From: Rhizobium rosettiformans W3
GTDB lineage: Bacteria; Pseudomonadota; Alphaproteobacteria; Rhizobiales; Rhizobiaceae
Length of the DNA stretch: 64,000 bases
Reading direction: 5' to 3'
Assembly: GCF_004912135.1 (NCBI RefSeq)
Contig: NZ_STGU01000005.1
Location: 186,001 to 250,000 of the forward strand
Under the pieces are notes generated by a model. That model saw only the letters and a list, made by a program, of their open reading frames with translations, was not told the origin of the DNA and searched no databases. A program made the position numbers and the translations under genes. Positions 20,047-30,157 of the stretch are shown piece by piece; the first letter of the stretch is position 1, and each line of letters begins with the position of its first letter.

Positions 20047-21045
20047 TTGTTTTCCGTCGCGTTGGATACGCCCTTCAGCATTGGCTCGGTTCCCGTCCGG
20101 AACCGAGTGGTGCTTGCGCCCATGTCCGGCGTCACCGATTTGCCCTTCCGCCAGCTCGCATTCCGCTTCGGCGCCGGTCTCGTCGTCACGGAGATGGTGG
20201 CAAGCCGCGAGCTGGTTTTCAATGCGGCCGAAAGCTGGTCGCGGTTGAAGGGGGCGGGCCTGACGCCCCACATGGTCCAGCTTGCGGGACGTGAAGCCAG
20301 ATGGCTCGCCCAGGCGGCCGTGATCGCCGAGGCGAATGGCGCCGATATCATCGACATCAACATGGGCTGCCCGGCCAAAAAGGTCATCGGCGGTTATGCC
20401 GGTTCGGCCCTGATGCGGGAGCCCGATCATGCTCTGTCGTTGATTGAGGCGACCGTCAAGGCCGTCAAGATACCGGTCACGGTGAAGATGCGTCTGGGCT
20501 GGGACGAGACCTCGATCAATGCACCGGAGATCGCTGCGCGCGCCGAAGCGGCGGGTGTGCAACTGATTACCGTCCACGGCCGCACACGCATGCAATTCTA
20601 CGAGGGTCGCGCCGACTGGGATGCGATCGCCGCGGTACGTGCCGCCATCCGCATTCCACTCATTGCGAATGGTGATGTCGAGACCGTCGAGGACGCACAT
20701 GAAATCCTGCGCCGCTCCGGCGCTGACGCCGTGATGGTCGGGCGCTCTTGCCAGGGCAGGCCATGGCATGCCGGCGTCCTTGCGGGCCACCCTGGTCCTC
20801 AGGCGGACGCGATCCCGGATCTTGTCATCGACCACTACCAGATGATGCTGGAGCACTATGGCGCCGATGTCGGGATCCGGCATGCCCGCAAGCATCTTGG
20901 TTGGTATCTCGATCGCCATGCGCCCGAGCTCGCGGCGCAGGCGAAGGCTGCAATCATGACATCGAAAGACGCTGGCTTTGTTGCTGACGCGCTGAGGCGC
21001 GCGCTCAATGATCCGCAGGCGAAAGCCAGACAGGAGGCTGCATGA
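20047..21045 (+). CDS. dusB: tRNA-dihydrouridine synthase (NifR3-type)
   Basis: FMN-dependent enzyme reducing specific uridines in tRNA D-loops, 332 residues. Motifs: [15 protein letters not shown] (FMN site), [12 protein letters not shown] with the catalytic cysteine, and the [13 protein letters not shown] strand. The start is a TTG at 20047, preceded by CTGAAAGA; no in-frame ATG gives the complete domain. Historically named nifR3 in rhizobia, it is the first gene of the ntrBC operon, and its last four bases overlap the ntrB start. Confidence 0.93.
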   Translation: MFSVALDTPFSIGSVPVRNRVVLAPMSGVTDLPFRQLAFRFGAGLVVTEMVASRELVFNAAESWSRLKGAGLTPHMVQLAGREARWLAQAAVIAEANGADIIDINMGCPAKKVIGGYAGSALMREPDHALSLIEATVKAVKIPVTVKMRLGWDETSINAPEIAARAEAAGVQLITVHGRTRMQFYEGRADWDAIAAVRAAIRIPLIANGDVETVEDAHEILRRSGADAVMVGRSCQGRPWHAGVLAGHPGPQADAIPDLVIDHYQMMLEHYGADVGIRHARKHLGWYLDRHAPELAAQAKAAIMTSKDAGFVADALRRALNDPQAKARQEAA

Positions 21046-22175
21046 CGGCGAACGACAAGGGCAATGGCCTTGCCATGGCCGTGCTCAACGCCATCCAGAA
21101 CCCGGTGGTGATGGTGGATGCCAATGGGCACATCGCCTTCGCCAACTGGGAGGCGGAAGCTTTCTTCGGGGCCAGTGCCACCCATCTCGCGCGCTACCGC
21201 ATCTCCACCTTCATCCCCTTTGGCAGTCCGCTCCTGTCGCTGATCGAGCAAGTGCGCGAGCGTCGTGCGCCCGTCAACGAATACCGTGTCGATCTGAGCT
21301 CGCCGCGCCTTGGCCAGGAGAAACTGGTCGATCTCTATGTCGCGCCGGTGCTGAGCCAGCCAGGCAATGTCGTGGTGGTCTTCCAGGAACGCTCCATGGC
21401 CGACAAGATCGATCGCCAGCTGACCCATCGCGCCGCCGCCCGTTCCGTCACTGGTCTTGCTTCGATGCTCGCGCACGAGATCAAGAACCCGCTTTCCGGC
21501 ATCCGCGGTGCGGCCCAATTGCTGGAGACAGCGGTAACCGACGAAGACCGGGCGCTCACCCGGCTGATCTGCGACGAGACGGATCGCATCGTATCCCTGG
21601 TCGACCGCATGGAGGTTTTCTCCGACGAGCGTCCGGTCGATCGCCAGTCGATCAACATCCATTCGGTGCTCGATCAGGTGAAGGCGGTCGCAAAGGCGGG
21701 CTTTGGCCGAAATATCCGCATTACCGAGAATTACGACCCTTCGCTGCCTCCGGTCTTTGCCAATCGCGACCAGCTGGTGCAGGTATTCCTCAACCTCGTC
21801 AAAAATGCCGCCGAAGCAATCGGCGAGCGCTCGGATGGCGAGATCCAGCTCACCACGGCCTACCGCCCCGGCATCCGTCTGTCGGTTGCCGGATCGCGGG
21901 AGAAGATCTCGCTGCCGCTGGAATTCTGCGTCCATGACAATGGTCCGGGCGTGCCGTCCGACCTCCTGCCGCACCTTTTCGATCCTTTCATCACCACGAA
22001 AACCAATGGCTCAGGCCTCGGTCTGGCGCTGGTCGCCAAGATCATCGGTGCCCATGGCGGGATCGTCGAATGCGACAGCCAGGCGAGCCGCACCACATTC
22101 CGGGTCCTGATGCCCATGTCGAAAGAGACGGCGCTGGAAGACGCGCCCCTTGCCAAATCCACGGGAACGAACTGA
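21042..22175 (+). CDS. ntrB: Nitrogen regulation sensor histidine kinase NtrB
   Basis: Cytoplasmic sensor kinase/phosphatase of 377 residues that controls NtrC phosphorylation in response to the PII protein. An N-terminal PAS domain ([23 protein letters not shown]) is followed by the H-box [21 protein letters not shown] with phospho-accepting His145 and the ATPase boxes ([34 protein letters not shown]). No transmembrane segment is seen. It overlaps dusB by four bases and ntrC by one (TGATG), implying translational coupling. Confidence 0.97.
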   Translation: MTANDKGNGLAMAVLNAIQNPVVMVDANGHIAFANWEAEAFFGASATHLARYRISTFIPFGSPLLSLIEQVRERRAPVNEYRVDLSSPRLGQEKLVDLYVAPVLSQPGNVVVVFQERSMADKIDRQLTHRAAARSVTGLASMLAHEIKNPLSGIRGAAQLLETAVTDEDRALTRLICDETDRIVSLVDRMEVFSDERPVDRQSINIHSVLDQVKAVAKAGFGRNIRITENYDPSLPPVFANRDQLVQVFLNLVKNAAEAIGERSDGEIQLTTAYRPGIRLSVAGSREKISLPLEFCVHDNGPGVPSDLLPHLFDPFITTKTNGSGLGLALVAKIIGAHGGIVECDSQASRTTFRVLMPMSKETALEDAPLAKSTGTN

Positions 22176-23626
22176 TGACGGCCACGATCCTTGTTGCAGA
22201 TGACGATGCTGCGATCCGCACGGTGCTGAACCAGGCTTTGAGCCGCGCGGGCTATGATGTCAGGATCACCTCCAATGCGGCCACTCTCTGGCGCTGGATT
22301 TCGGCAGGCGAGGGCGATCTCGTGGTGACAGATGTGGTCATGCCGGATGAAAACGCCTTCGACCTTCTGCCGCGCATCAAGAAGGCACGGCCTGACCTGC
22401 CGGTCCTCGTCATGAGTGCCCAGAACACCTTCATGACCGCCATCAAGGCGTCGGAGAAGGGGGCCTACGACTACCTGCCCAAGCCCTTCGATCTGACCGA
22501 ACTTATCGCCATTATCGGCCGCGCGCTGTCTGAGCCGAAGAAGCGGCCGGCCCGTCTCGACGACGACATGCAGGATGGCATGCCGCTGGTCGGCCGCTCG
22601 GCCGCCATGCAGGAAATCTATCGCGTGCTCGCCCGCCTGATGCAGACGGACCTGACGCTGATGATCACCGGCGAGTCCGGCACGGGCAAGGAGCTGGTCG
22701 CCAAGGCGCTGCATGACTACGGAAAGCGCCGCAACGGGCCTTTCGTCGCCATCAACATGGCGGCCATCCCGCGTGACCTGATCGAATCGGAACTCTTCGG
22801 TCACGAGAAGGGCGCCTTCACCGGCGCGCAGACGCGCTCCACCGGTCGTTTCGAACAGGCCGAAGGCGGCACGCTCTTCCTTGATGAGATCGGCGACATG
22901 CCCATGGATGCGCAGACGCGTCTGCTGCGCGTCTTGCAGCAGGGCGAATACACCACGGTTGGCGGCCGCACACCGATCCGCACCGACGTCCGGATCGTCG
23001 CCGCAACGAACAAGGACCTGAAGCAGTCGATCAATCAGGGCCTCTTCCGCGAAGACCTCTATTACCGCCTGAACGTTGTGCCACTGCGCCTGCCGCCGCT
23101 GCGCGACCGTGCCGAGGACATTCCGGACCTAGTCCGCCATTTCATCCAGCAGGGTGAAAAGGAAGGCCTCGATTCGAAACGCTTCGATCACGAGGCACTC
23201 GAAGTGATGAAGTCCTATCCTTGGCCGGGCAATGTGCGCGAACTGGAGAATGTGGTGCGCCGTCTGATGGCGCTTTATCCACAGGATGTGATCGCGCGCG
23301 AGATTGTCGAGCAGGAACTGCGCGCCGACGTCGCCGACAGCCCGATCGCCAAGGTCGGCATGCCCTCAGGCTCCATGACGATCTCCCAGGCGGTCGAGGA
23401 AAACATGCGCACCTATTTCGCCTCGTTTGGCGATGCGCTGCCTCCTTCGGGTCTCTACGACCGCGTCCTGACGGAGATGGAATATCCCCTGATCCTCGCC
23501 GCCCTGACGGCCACCCGCGGAAACCAGATCAAGGCGGCCGATCTGCTCGGTCTCAACCGCAATACCTTGCGCAAGAAGATCCGGGAGCTTGGCGTCTCCG
23601 TCTACCGGAGTTCCCGCTCCGCTTGA
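22175..23626 (+). CDS. ntrC: Nitrogen regulation response regulator NtrC
   Basis: Sigma-54-dependent activator of nitrogen assimilation genes, 483 residues. Receiver domain with Asp53 (VVTDVVMPD), central AAA+ domain with Walker A GESGTGKE and the sigma-54-contacting motif GAFTGA (in [10 protein letters not shown]), and a C-terminal Fis-type helix-turn-helix ([21 protein letters not shown]). The start overlaps the ntrB stop by one base. A 172-base gap separates it from ntrY. Confidence 0.97.
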   Translation: MTATILVADDDAAIRTVLNQALSRAGYDVRITSNAATLWRWISAGEGDLVVTDVVMPDENAFDLLPRIKKARPDLPVLVMSAQNTFMTAIKASEKGAYDYLPKPFDLTELIAIIGRALSEPKKRPARLDDDMQDGMPLVGRSAAMQEIYRVLARLMQTDLTLMITGESGTGKELVAKALHDYGKRRNGPFVAINMAAIPRDLIESELFGHEKGAFTGAQTRSTGRFEQAEGGTLFLDEIGDMPMDAQTRLLRVLQQGEYTTVGGRTPIRTDVRIVAATNKDLKQSINQGLFREDLYYRLNVVPLRLPPLRDRAEDIPDLVRHFIQQGEKEGLDSKRFDHEALEVMKSYPWPGNVRELENVVRRLMALYPQDVIAREIVEQELRADVADSPIAKVGMPSGSMTISQAVEENMRTYFASFGDALPPSGLYDRVLTEMEYPLILAALTATRGNQIKAADLLGLNRNTLRKKIRELGVSVYRSSRSA

Positions 23627-23675
23627 CAATAGCGGAACAGCCGTTGCAATTTCGCCACATTGCGTTGCTCAAAAG

Positions 23676-23691
23676 TCACGATGTTTCGTGA
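23676..23691. promoter_or_regulatory. Inverted repeat in the ntrC-ntrY gap
   Basis: TCACGA at 23676-23681 and TCGTGA at 23686-23691 are perfect reverse complements around TGTT. It is 108 bases upstream of ntrY and could be an operator for separate control of ntrYX. No known consensus is recognised. Confidence 0.3.
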
Positions 23692-23798
23692 TGGTACGCT
23701 GCTGCGCCGAAAGGCGTGAGCGTCGGGCGCGATGATAACTGGTCGGCTGCCGCAGGGCCGCCGCGTCAATGAGATCCGATTGCGCGGATCCGGGGGAA

Positions 23799-26069
23799 AT
23801 GATGGCACGCGTGAGGAAGACCTCCGCTTCCGACGTCGATACAGCGCTGGCGCATGACCGCCGGGCGTCGTTTGCGTTGCCCGGTCTGCTGCTGGCGGGC
23901 GGCGCGCTGCTCTGCGCATCCTTGACGCTGCCGATTCTGCTCGGGCTGACGCCGATCGAGCCGACCTCGCGGGTGCTGATTGCCTCTGCCGTCATCAATT
24001 CGATGTTCATTGTCGGCCTGATGTTCCTGATCGGTCGGGAGGTCATGCGGCTCTTCAAGGCGCGTAATCGCGGTCGCGCCGCAGCGCGCCTGCATGTTCG
24101 GATTGTCGCGCTTTTCTCCGTCATCGCCATCACGCCGGCGATCCTCGTTGCGATCTTTGCCTCAATCACGCTGAATGTCGGTCTCGACCGCTGGTTCTCG
24201 CTGCGCACCCAGTCCATCGTCTCGTCGTCGATGAATGTCGCGCAGGCCTATATGCTGGAGAACGCCAGCTACCTGCAGGGCCAGACGATCTCGATGGCCA
24301 ACGACCTGGAGCGCAATCGAGCTCTCTTTTATCTCGACCGCAAGGGTTTCGTGGAACTGATGACCCGTCAGGCGCGGGGACGCGGCATGCTCGGTGCCTT
24401 CCTGGTGCGGGAAGACGGGTCCGCGATCACCCAGGCGGATATCGACACCGAAAAGCCGCTTCCGGCCATTCCGCGCGATGCGCTTGCGAGTGCCGCCGCC
24501 GGCCAGCCGACGCTCATTCCTCCGGGTGTCACCAACCTGGTCGGCGCAATCATCAAGCTGGAAAGCATTTCCGGCACCTTCCTCTACACCATCCGCGCCG
24601 TTGACCCGAAGGTCATGCAGGCGATGCGTCAGATGGAAGAAAACACCGCCGAATATCAGGCAATGGAAGACGGCCGCACCACGCTGCAGATCGCCTTCGC
24701 CATCCTTTATCTCGGCTTTGCGCTGATCGTGCTGCTCGCTGCCATCTGGACCGCGATCGCGGTGGCCGACCGGATCGTGAGGCCGATCCGGCTGCTCATC
24801 GGGGCAGCCGACAGCATTGCGTCGGGTAACCTGAATGTCCTGGTGCCGGTTCGCGCTGCCGATGGCGACGTCGGCAGTCTGTCTCGCACCTTCAACAAGA
24901 TGGTCTCGCAGATCCGCTCGCAGCGCGACGAAATTCTGGAGGCCAAGGACGAGGTCGACGACCGCCGTCGCTTTATCGAAGCCGTGCTTTCTGGCGTCAC
25001 GGCCGCGGTCATCGGCGTCGAGGACGATGGCATCATCACCATCGTCAATCCATCGGCGGAATACTTCCTTGGCCTCGCTGGCGAGCAGTTGATGGGCCAG
25101 AAGCTCGCCCTCGTGGCGCCGGAAGTCGACGGCGTTCTCGCCGAAGCGGCCGTCCGTCATCGCGGTGAATACCGCCAGCAGATCAACATGATCCGCGGCG
25201 GCAAGGAGCGGACCCTGAATGTCCAGGTGACCCGCGAAGAGACGCGTGGCTCGGTCGATTCCTACGTCATCACGCTCGACGACATCACCGACCTGGTCGT
25301 TGCCCAGCGCTCGACGGCCTGGGCCGATGTGGCGCGCCGCATCGCGCACGAGATCAAGAACCCGCTGACCCCGATCCAGCTGTCGGCAGAGCGCCTGAAG
25401 CGTCGCTACGGCAAGCAGATCGCCGAAGACGACAAGGCCGTCTTCAACCAGTGCACGGATACGATCGTGCGCCAGGTCGAGGATATCGGCCGCATGGTCG
25501 ACGAGTTCTCCGCCTTCGCGCGCATGCCGAAGCCGACGAAGCAGCGCTCGGATCTGCGTGAAATCCTGACCGATGCCGTCTTCCTGCGGGAAATCGGCAG
25601 CGCCGAGATCGAGTTTCAGCGCAGCTTCGGCGAGGAACCGCTGGAGGGCAGCTTCGACGCGCGCATGCTGGCCCAGGCGGTCGGTAACATCGTCAAGAAT
25701 GCGGTGGAATCCATCGAAGCCGTACCGAAGGAAGAACTCGGGGGGCAGGGCAAGATCCTCGTCCGCTCCAGTTTCGATCCCGAGCTTGACCGGTTCACGG
25801 TGGATGTCATCGACAACGGCCGCGGTTTGCCGACGGAGAACCGGCACCGCATCCTCGAACCCTATATGACGATGCGGGAGAAAGGGACCGGGCTTGGTCT
25901 CGCCATCGTCAAGAAGATCATTGAAGAGCATGGCGGGCAGCTCGAGCTGCACGACGCGCCGGCCGATTTCGACCGGGGCAGGGGTGCGATGATCCGCATC
26001 ATCCTGCCGCGCTCAGACGCCCCCGCCATGCTCACGGAAAGCGATAAGGAAGTAGTCCATGGCCTCTGA
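23799..26069 (+). CDS. ntrY: Membrane sensor histidine kinase NtrY
   Basis: A 756-residue sensor kinase of the NtrYX system. Several N-terminal transmembrane helices (roughly residues 25-110), a periplasmic loop, another helix near residue 300 (FAILYLGFALIVLLAAIWTAIAV), a HAMP domain, a PAS domain (VIGVEDDGIITIVNPSAEYFLG), the H-box [21 protein letters not shown] with His517, and a C-terminal ATPase domain ending near GTGLGLAIVKKIIEEHGG. Two consecutive ATGs occur at 23799 and 23802 behind GGGGGA; either may be used. In other alphaproteobacteria NtrYX has been linked to nitrogen and redox control. The stop overlaps ntrX by 11 bases. Confidence 0.96.
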   Translation: MMARVRKTSASDVDTALAHDRRASFALPGLLLAGGALLCASLTLPILLGLTPIEPTSRVLIASAVINSMFIVGLMFLIGREVMRLFKARNRGRAAARLHVRIVALFSVIAITPAILVAIFASITLNVGLDRWFSLRTQSIVSSSMNVAQAYMLENASYLQGQTISMANDLERNRALFYLDRKGFVELMTRQARGRGMLGAFLVREDGSAITQADIDTEKPLPAIPRDALASAAAGQPTLIPPGVTNLVGAIIKLESISGTFLYTIRAVDPKVMQAMRQMEENTAEYQAMEDGRTTLQIAFAILYLGFALIVLLAAIWTAIAVADRIVRPIRLLIGAADSIASGNLNVLVPVRAADGDVGSLSRTFNKMVSQIRSQRDEILEAKDEVDDRRRFIEAVLSGVTAAVIGVEDDGIITIVNPSAEYFLGLAGEQLMGQKLALVAPEVDGVLAEAAVRHRGEYRQQINMIRGGKERTLNVQVTREETRGSVDSYVITLDDITDLVVAQRSTAWADVARRIAHEIKNPLTPIQLSAERLKRRYGKQIAEDDKAVFNQCTDTIVRQVEDIGRMVDEFSAFARMPKPTKQRSDLREILTDAVFLREIGSAEIEFQRSFGEEPLEGSFDARMLAQAVGNIVKNAVESIEAVPKEELGGQGKILVRSSFDPELDRFTVDVIDNGRGLPTENRHRILEPYMTMREKGTGLGLAIVKKIIEEHGGQLELHDAPADFDRGRGAMIRIILPRSDAPAMLTESDKEVVHGL

Positions 26070-27423
26070 CATTCTTGTAGTCGACGACGAAGAGGACATC
26101 CGCGAGATAGTATCTGGCATTCTGAGCGACGAAGGCCATGAGACCCGCACCGCCCACGACGCAGACAGCGCGCTCGCAGCCATTTCCGACCGCGTGCCGC
26201 GCCTCGTCTTTCTCGATATCTGGATGCAGGGCAGCCGTCTCGACGGCCTCTCCCTGCTCGACGAGATCAAGGCCCGCCATCCGGACCTGCCTGTGGTGAT
26301 GATTTCTGGTCACGGCAACATCGAGACCGCCGTCTCGGCGATCAAGCGCGGTGCCTTTGATTTCATCGAGAAGCCTTTCAAGGCCGACCGGCTCATCCTG
26401 ATTGCCGAGCGCGCGCTGGAAAACTCCAAGCTCAAGCGCGAGGTGTCGGAACTCAAGCGCCGCACCGGTGACGCAATCGAGCTGATCGGAACCTCCGTCG
26501 CCGTCTCGCAGCTGCGCCAGACGATCGAAAAGGTTGCGCCGACCAACAGCCGCATCATGATCTTTGGCCCCTCCGGCTCCGGCAAGGAGCTGGTGGCGCG
26601 CATGATCCACAAGCGGTCCTCGCGCTCGGCCGGCCCGTTTGTCTCGCTGAATGCTGCGGCCATTACCCCGGACCGCATGGAGATGGCGTTGTTCGGCACC
26701 GAGGGTACGCCCGGTCAGCCCCGCCGCATCGGTGCGCTGGAAGAAGCCCATCGCGGCATTCTCTACCTCGACGAGATCGGCGAAATGCCGCGCGAAACGC
26801 AGAACAAGATCCTCCGCGTGCTCGTCGAACAGCAGTTCGAACGCGTGGGTGGCTCCAAGCGCGTGAAGGTCGATGTCCGCATCATCTCCTCCAGCGCCTA
26901 CAATCTCGAAAGCCTGATCGCCGAAGGCCGCTTCCGGGAGGATCTTTTCCATCGCCTCGCAGTGGTCCCGGTCAAGGTGCCGGCGCTGGCCGAACGCCGC
27001 GAGGATATCCCCTTCCTCGTCGACATGTTCATGCGCCAGGTCTCCGAGCAGGCCGGCATCCGCCAGCGCAAGATCGGCGAAGATGCCATGGCAGTCCTCC
27101 AGGCCAATGACTGGCCTGGCAACATCCGCCAGCTGCGCAACAATATCGAGCGCCTGATGATCCTCGCCCAGGGCGACAGCCCCGAAGCGCCGATCACGGC
27201 CGAGATGCTGCCGCAGGATCTCTCCGACATGCTGCCGAAGGTCTCCGCTCGCAACGACACGCATATCATGACGCTGCCGCTGCGCGAGGCGCGTGAAATG
27301 TTTGAGCGGGACTATCTCATCGCCCAGATCAACCGCTTCGGAGGCAACATCTCGCGCACCGCGGAATTCGTCGGCATGGAGCGCTCCGCCCTCCATCGCA
27401 AACTGAAGTCGCTTGGCGTATAA
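26059..27423 (+). CDS. ntrX: Response regulator NtrX
   Basis: A 454-residue NtrC-family regulator. Receiver domain with Asp53 (LVFLDIWMQ), AAA+ domain with Walker A FGPSGSGKE and the Walker B region YLDEIGEM, and a C-terminal Fis-type helix-turn-helix (GGNISRTAEFVGMERSALHRKL). The position that carries GAFTGA in NtrC reads instead TEGTPGQPRR, so the sigma-54 contact loop is missing; this is known for alphaproteobacterial NtrX and suggests it works with sigma-70-type polymerase. It overlaps ntrY by 11 bases. Confidence 0.96.
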   Translation: MASDILVVDDEEDIREIVSGILSDEGHETRTAHDADSALAAISDRVPRLVFLDIWMQGSRLDGLSLLDEIKARHPDLPVVMISGHGNIETAVSAIKRGAFDFIEKPFKADRLILIAERALENSKLKREVSELKRRTGDAIELIGTSVAVSQLRQTIEKVAPTNSRIMIFGPSGSGKELVARMIHKRSSRSAGPFVSLNAAAITPDRMEMALFGTEGTPGQPRRIGALEEAHRGILYLDEIGEMPRETQNKILRVLVEQQFERVGGSKRVKVDVRIISSSAYNLESLIAEGRFREDLFHRLAVVPVKVPALAERREDIPFLVDMFMRQVSEQAGIRQRKIGEDAMAVLQANDWPGNIRQLRNNIERLMILAQGDSPEAPITAEMLPQDLSDMLPKVSARNDTHIMTLPLREAREMFERDYLIAQINRFGGNISRTAEFVGMERSALHRKLKSLGV

Positions 27424-27472
27424 GCGGTCGAAGCGAGTCCGGTAGAACCGATCCTGGGGCAGGAAGCATAGC

Positions 27473-28849
27473 ATGAAAGTCATCATCTGCGGCGCGGGTC
27501 AGGTCGGTTACGGTATTGCCGAGCGGCTCTCCCAGGAGGGCAACGACGTCTCGGTCATCGATACCTCGGCCTCCCTTGTCTCGCACATCACCGAGACGCT
27601 GGATGTCAGCGGTTATGTCGGCCATGGCGCCCATCCCGACGTGCTGGCCCGGGCTGGCGCCGACCAGGCGGAAATGCTGATCGCCGTCACGCTCTATGAC
27701 GAGATCAACATGACCGCCTGCCAGGTGGCGCATTCGCTCTTCAACGTGCCGACAAAGATCGCCCGCATTCGTTCGCAGAACTATCTGCGACCGGAATATT
27801 CCGACCTCTTCAGCCGCGACAATCTGCCGATCGACGTCACCATCTCGCCCGAAATCGAGGTCGGCAAGATGGTGCTGCGTCGCATCTCCTTCCCCGGTGC
27901 GACCGACATCGTGCGCTTCGCCGATGATCACATCGCCATGCTCGCGATCGAATGCATGGAGGACTGCCCGGTCGTCGACACGCCGCTGAATCAGTTGAGC
28001 GAGCTGTTCCCCGACCTGATGGCAACCGTCTGCGCGATCTATCGCAACGGCCGGCTGAACGTCGCCCGCTCACAGGATCACCTGCAGGTCGGCGATCTCG
28101 CTTACGTCATCTGCCAGCGCGATCACGCCCGCCGTACCCTCGGCCTCTTTGGCCATGAGGAGCAGGAAGCCGGGCGCATCATCATCGCCGGTGGGGGCAA
28201 TATCGGCTATTACGTCGCGCGCGCCATCGAGGAGATGCAGCCGAAGACCCGGCTGAAGATCATCGAGAACGATCGGGAACGGGCGCTTGCCGTCTCCGAT
28301 CAGTTGAAAGACGGCATCGTGCTGCATGGCTCGGCGCTCGACCAGAACATCCTTCAGCAAGCCGACATCCAGGATGCGGATCTGATGGTGACGCTCACCA
28401 ACAACGACCAGACCAACATCCTGAGTGCCGCCATGGCCAAGCGCCTCGGCTGCAAGTCGGGCATGGCGCTGATCAACAGCCCGTCCTTCCACGAACTTGC
28501 AACCTCGATCGGCATCGACGCGCATATCAACCCGCGCGCCGTGACCATTTCCCGCGTCTTGCAGCATGTCCGCAAGGGCCGCATCCGCGCGGTCTATGCC
28601 GTGCAGAAGGGCAAGGCTGAGGTGATCGAGGCAGAAGCGCTCGAAACCTCGCCGCTCGTCGGCAAGCCTTTCCGCGAACTCGAGCTGCCTCCGGGCCTGC
28701 GCATCGGCGCCATCCTGCGCGACAAGACCGTGATCCGCCCCTATGGCGACACCAAGATCAAGGCCAAGGATCGCGTCGTCCTCTTCGCAGCAGCAGATGC
28801 CGTCCGCCATGTCGAGCAGCTTTTCCGCGTCTCGATCCAGTATTTCTGA
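27473..28849 (+). CDS. trkA: Trk potassium-uptake regulatory protein TrkA
   Basis: Peripheral NAD(H)-binding subunit of Trk/Ktr potassium channels, 458 residues. Two tandem RCK units each begin with a Rossmann motif, GAGQVGYGIAERLSQEG at the N-terminus and GGGNIGYYVARAIEEM in the second half, followed by TrkA_C domains. Its conserved position behind ntrYX in rhizobia supports the assignment. A hydrophobic transporter subunit (TrkH) is not encoded nearby. dat follows after 14 bases. Confidence 0.96.
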   Translation: MKVIICGAGQVGYGIAERLSQEGNDVSVIDTSASLVSHITETLDVSGYVGHGAHPDVLARAGADQAEMLIAVTLYDEINMTACQVAHSLFNVPTKIARIRSQNYLRPEYSDLFSRDNLPIDVTISPEIEVGKMVLRRISFPGATDIVRFADDHIAMLAIECMEDCPVVDTPLNQLSELFPDLMATVCAIYRNGRLNVARSQDHLQVGDLAYVICQRDHARRTLGLFGHEEQEAGRIIIAGGGNIGYYVARAIEEMQPKTRLKIIENDRERALAVSDQLKDGIVLHGSALDQNILQQADIQDADLMVTLTNNDQTNILSAAMAKRLGCKSGMALINSPSFHELATSIGIDAHINPRAVTISRVLQHVRKGRIRAVYAVQKGKAEVIEAEALETSPLVGKPFRELELPPGLRIGAILRDKTVIRPYGDTKIKAKDRVVLFAAADAVRHVEQLFRVSIQYF

Positions 28850-28863
28850 AGGTTTTCATCTCC

Positions 28864-29727
28864 ATGCCCCGCATCGCCTATGTCAACGGTCGTTACCTGC
28901 CGCACTCTCAGGCTGCGGTGCATATCGAGGATCGCGGCTATCAGTTCGCCGACGGGGTCTATGAGGTCTGCGAGATCCGCCATGGCGTGATCGTCGACCT
29001 GACGCGGCATCTCGACCGCCTCGACCGCTCTCTGTCGGAACTGGCGATGAAACAGCCGATGAGCCGCGCCGCACTCACGCAGGTGATCCGCGAGGTGGCT
29101 CGCCGCAACCGCGTCAGGAATGGCCTTTTCTACCTGCAGGTAACCCGGGGCGTCGCGCGCCGGGATCACGTCTTCCCCTCGGACGACACGCCGCCGAGCC
29201 TGGTGATCACGGCAAAGATCACCGACCCTGCGATCATTGCGAAGAAGAACGAGACCGGATTGAAGGCAATCACCCTGCCGGACAATCGCTGGGATCGGGT
29301 CGACATCAAGACGGTCGGCCTCCTGCCGAACGCCATGGCGCGCCAGGCCGCAAAGGAGAAGGGCGCTCAGGAAGCGATCTATGTGGATGCGCGGGGCATG
29401 GTCACCGAAGGTGCCGCCACCAATGTGTGGATTGTCGACAAGGACGGCATGCTTGTCACCCGGCCCGCGGAACACGGCATTCTTCGCGGAATCACCCGCA
29501 CCGGTTTGATGGATGTTGCGGCCAAACTTGGGATCACTATCGAGGAGCGGGAGTTCTCCCGCGAGGAGATGCTGGCCGCACGGGAAGTCTTCATCACAGC
29601 TGCAACCAGCATTTGCTTCCCGATCGTGGAAATCGACGGGCTTCCGATCGCAAACGGTCATCCCGGCGCCATGGCTGAACGCATCCGTTCGACCTTTTTC
29701 GACGTTGCGGAAAAGACGGTGATTTGA
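28864..29727 (+). CDS. dat: D-amino-acid aminotransferase (class IV)
   Basis: PLP-dependent fold-type IV aminotransferase of 287 residues. It starts MPRIAYVNGRYLPHSQA and has the class IV features IEDRGYQFADGVYE, the PLP lysine in RVDIKTVGLLPN and EGAATNVWIVDKDGM for phosphate binding. D-alanine aminotransferases make D-glutamate and D-alanine for the cell wall; branched-chain or 4-amino-4-deoxychorismate enzymes are related, but length and motifs favour the D-amino-acid type. Located between trkA and hfq, a conserved rhizobial order. Confidence 0.9.
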   Translation: MPRIAYVNGRYLPHSQAAVHIEDRGYQFADGVYEVCEIRHGVIVDLTRHLDRLDRSLSELAMKQPMSRAALTQVIREVARRNRVRNGLFYLQVTRGVARRDHVFPSDDTPPSLVITAKITDPAIIAKKNETGLKAITLPDNRWDRVDIKTVGLLPNAMARQAAKEKGAQEAIYVDARGMVTEGAATNVWIVDKDGMLVTRPAEHGILRGITRTGLMDVAAKLGITIEEREFSREEMLAAREVFITAATSICFPIVEIDGLPIANGHPGAMAERIRSTFFDVAEKTVI

Positions 29728-29798
29728 TACCACGTTTTTTCGGCAGGGGGGCGAGGGGCCATTTGCCTAAGCTGATCAGCTGTCAAACAATAATCATA

Positions 29799-29816
29799 CC
29801 GGTCGAAAAGGACCGG
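29799..29816 (+). promoter_or_regulatory. Hairpin in the hfq leader
   Basis: CCGGTC (29799-29804) pairs with GACCGG (29811-29816) around the loop GAAAAG, followed by CAAAAAAG. It lies 23 bases before the hfq start. In other bacteria Hfq represses its own mRNA by binding the leader; an A-rich sequence beside a stem-loop would suit that, but this is inference. It could instead be part of dat mRNA 3' processing. Confidence 0.35.
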
Positions 29817-29838
29817 CAAAAAAGAAAGAAGCGGCGCC

Positions 29839-30090
29839 ATGGCGGAACGTTCTCAGAATCTGCAGGATCTTTTCCTCAACACAGTCAGAAAGCAGAAGAT
29901 TTCGCTGACGATCTTCCTGATCAACGGCGTTAAGCTGACCGGTGTTGTGACATCCTTCGACAATTTCTGTGTTCTCCTGCGTCGCGACGGCCATTCCCAG
30001 CTGGTCTACAAGCACGCCATCTCGACCATCATGCCCGGCCAGCCGATGACGATGTTCGAGAGCGAAGACACCGCTTCCGGACAGGACTGA
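29839..30090 (+). CDS. hfq: RNA chaperone Hfq
   Basis: Sm-like hexameric RNA-binding protein of 83 residues which pairs small RNAs with mRNAs. Sm1 ([22 protein letters not shown]) and the Hfq-specific Sm2 motif ([10 protein letters not shown]) are intact; the C-terminal tail is short, as usual in alphaproteobacteria. In nitrogen-fixing relatives it also affects nif expression. hflX follows, as in many proteobacteria. Confidence 0.98.
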   Translation: MAERSQNLQDLFLNTVRKQKISLTIFLINGVKLTGVVTSFDNFCVLLRRDGHSQLVYKHAISTIMPGQPMTMFESEDTASGQD

Positions 30091-30157
30091 CATCATCACC
30101 AGCCGCGATACAAAGAACGAATCGATCATCCCGGAGGACGAAAAGCGCCGGGATGAC

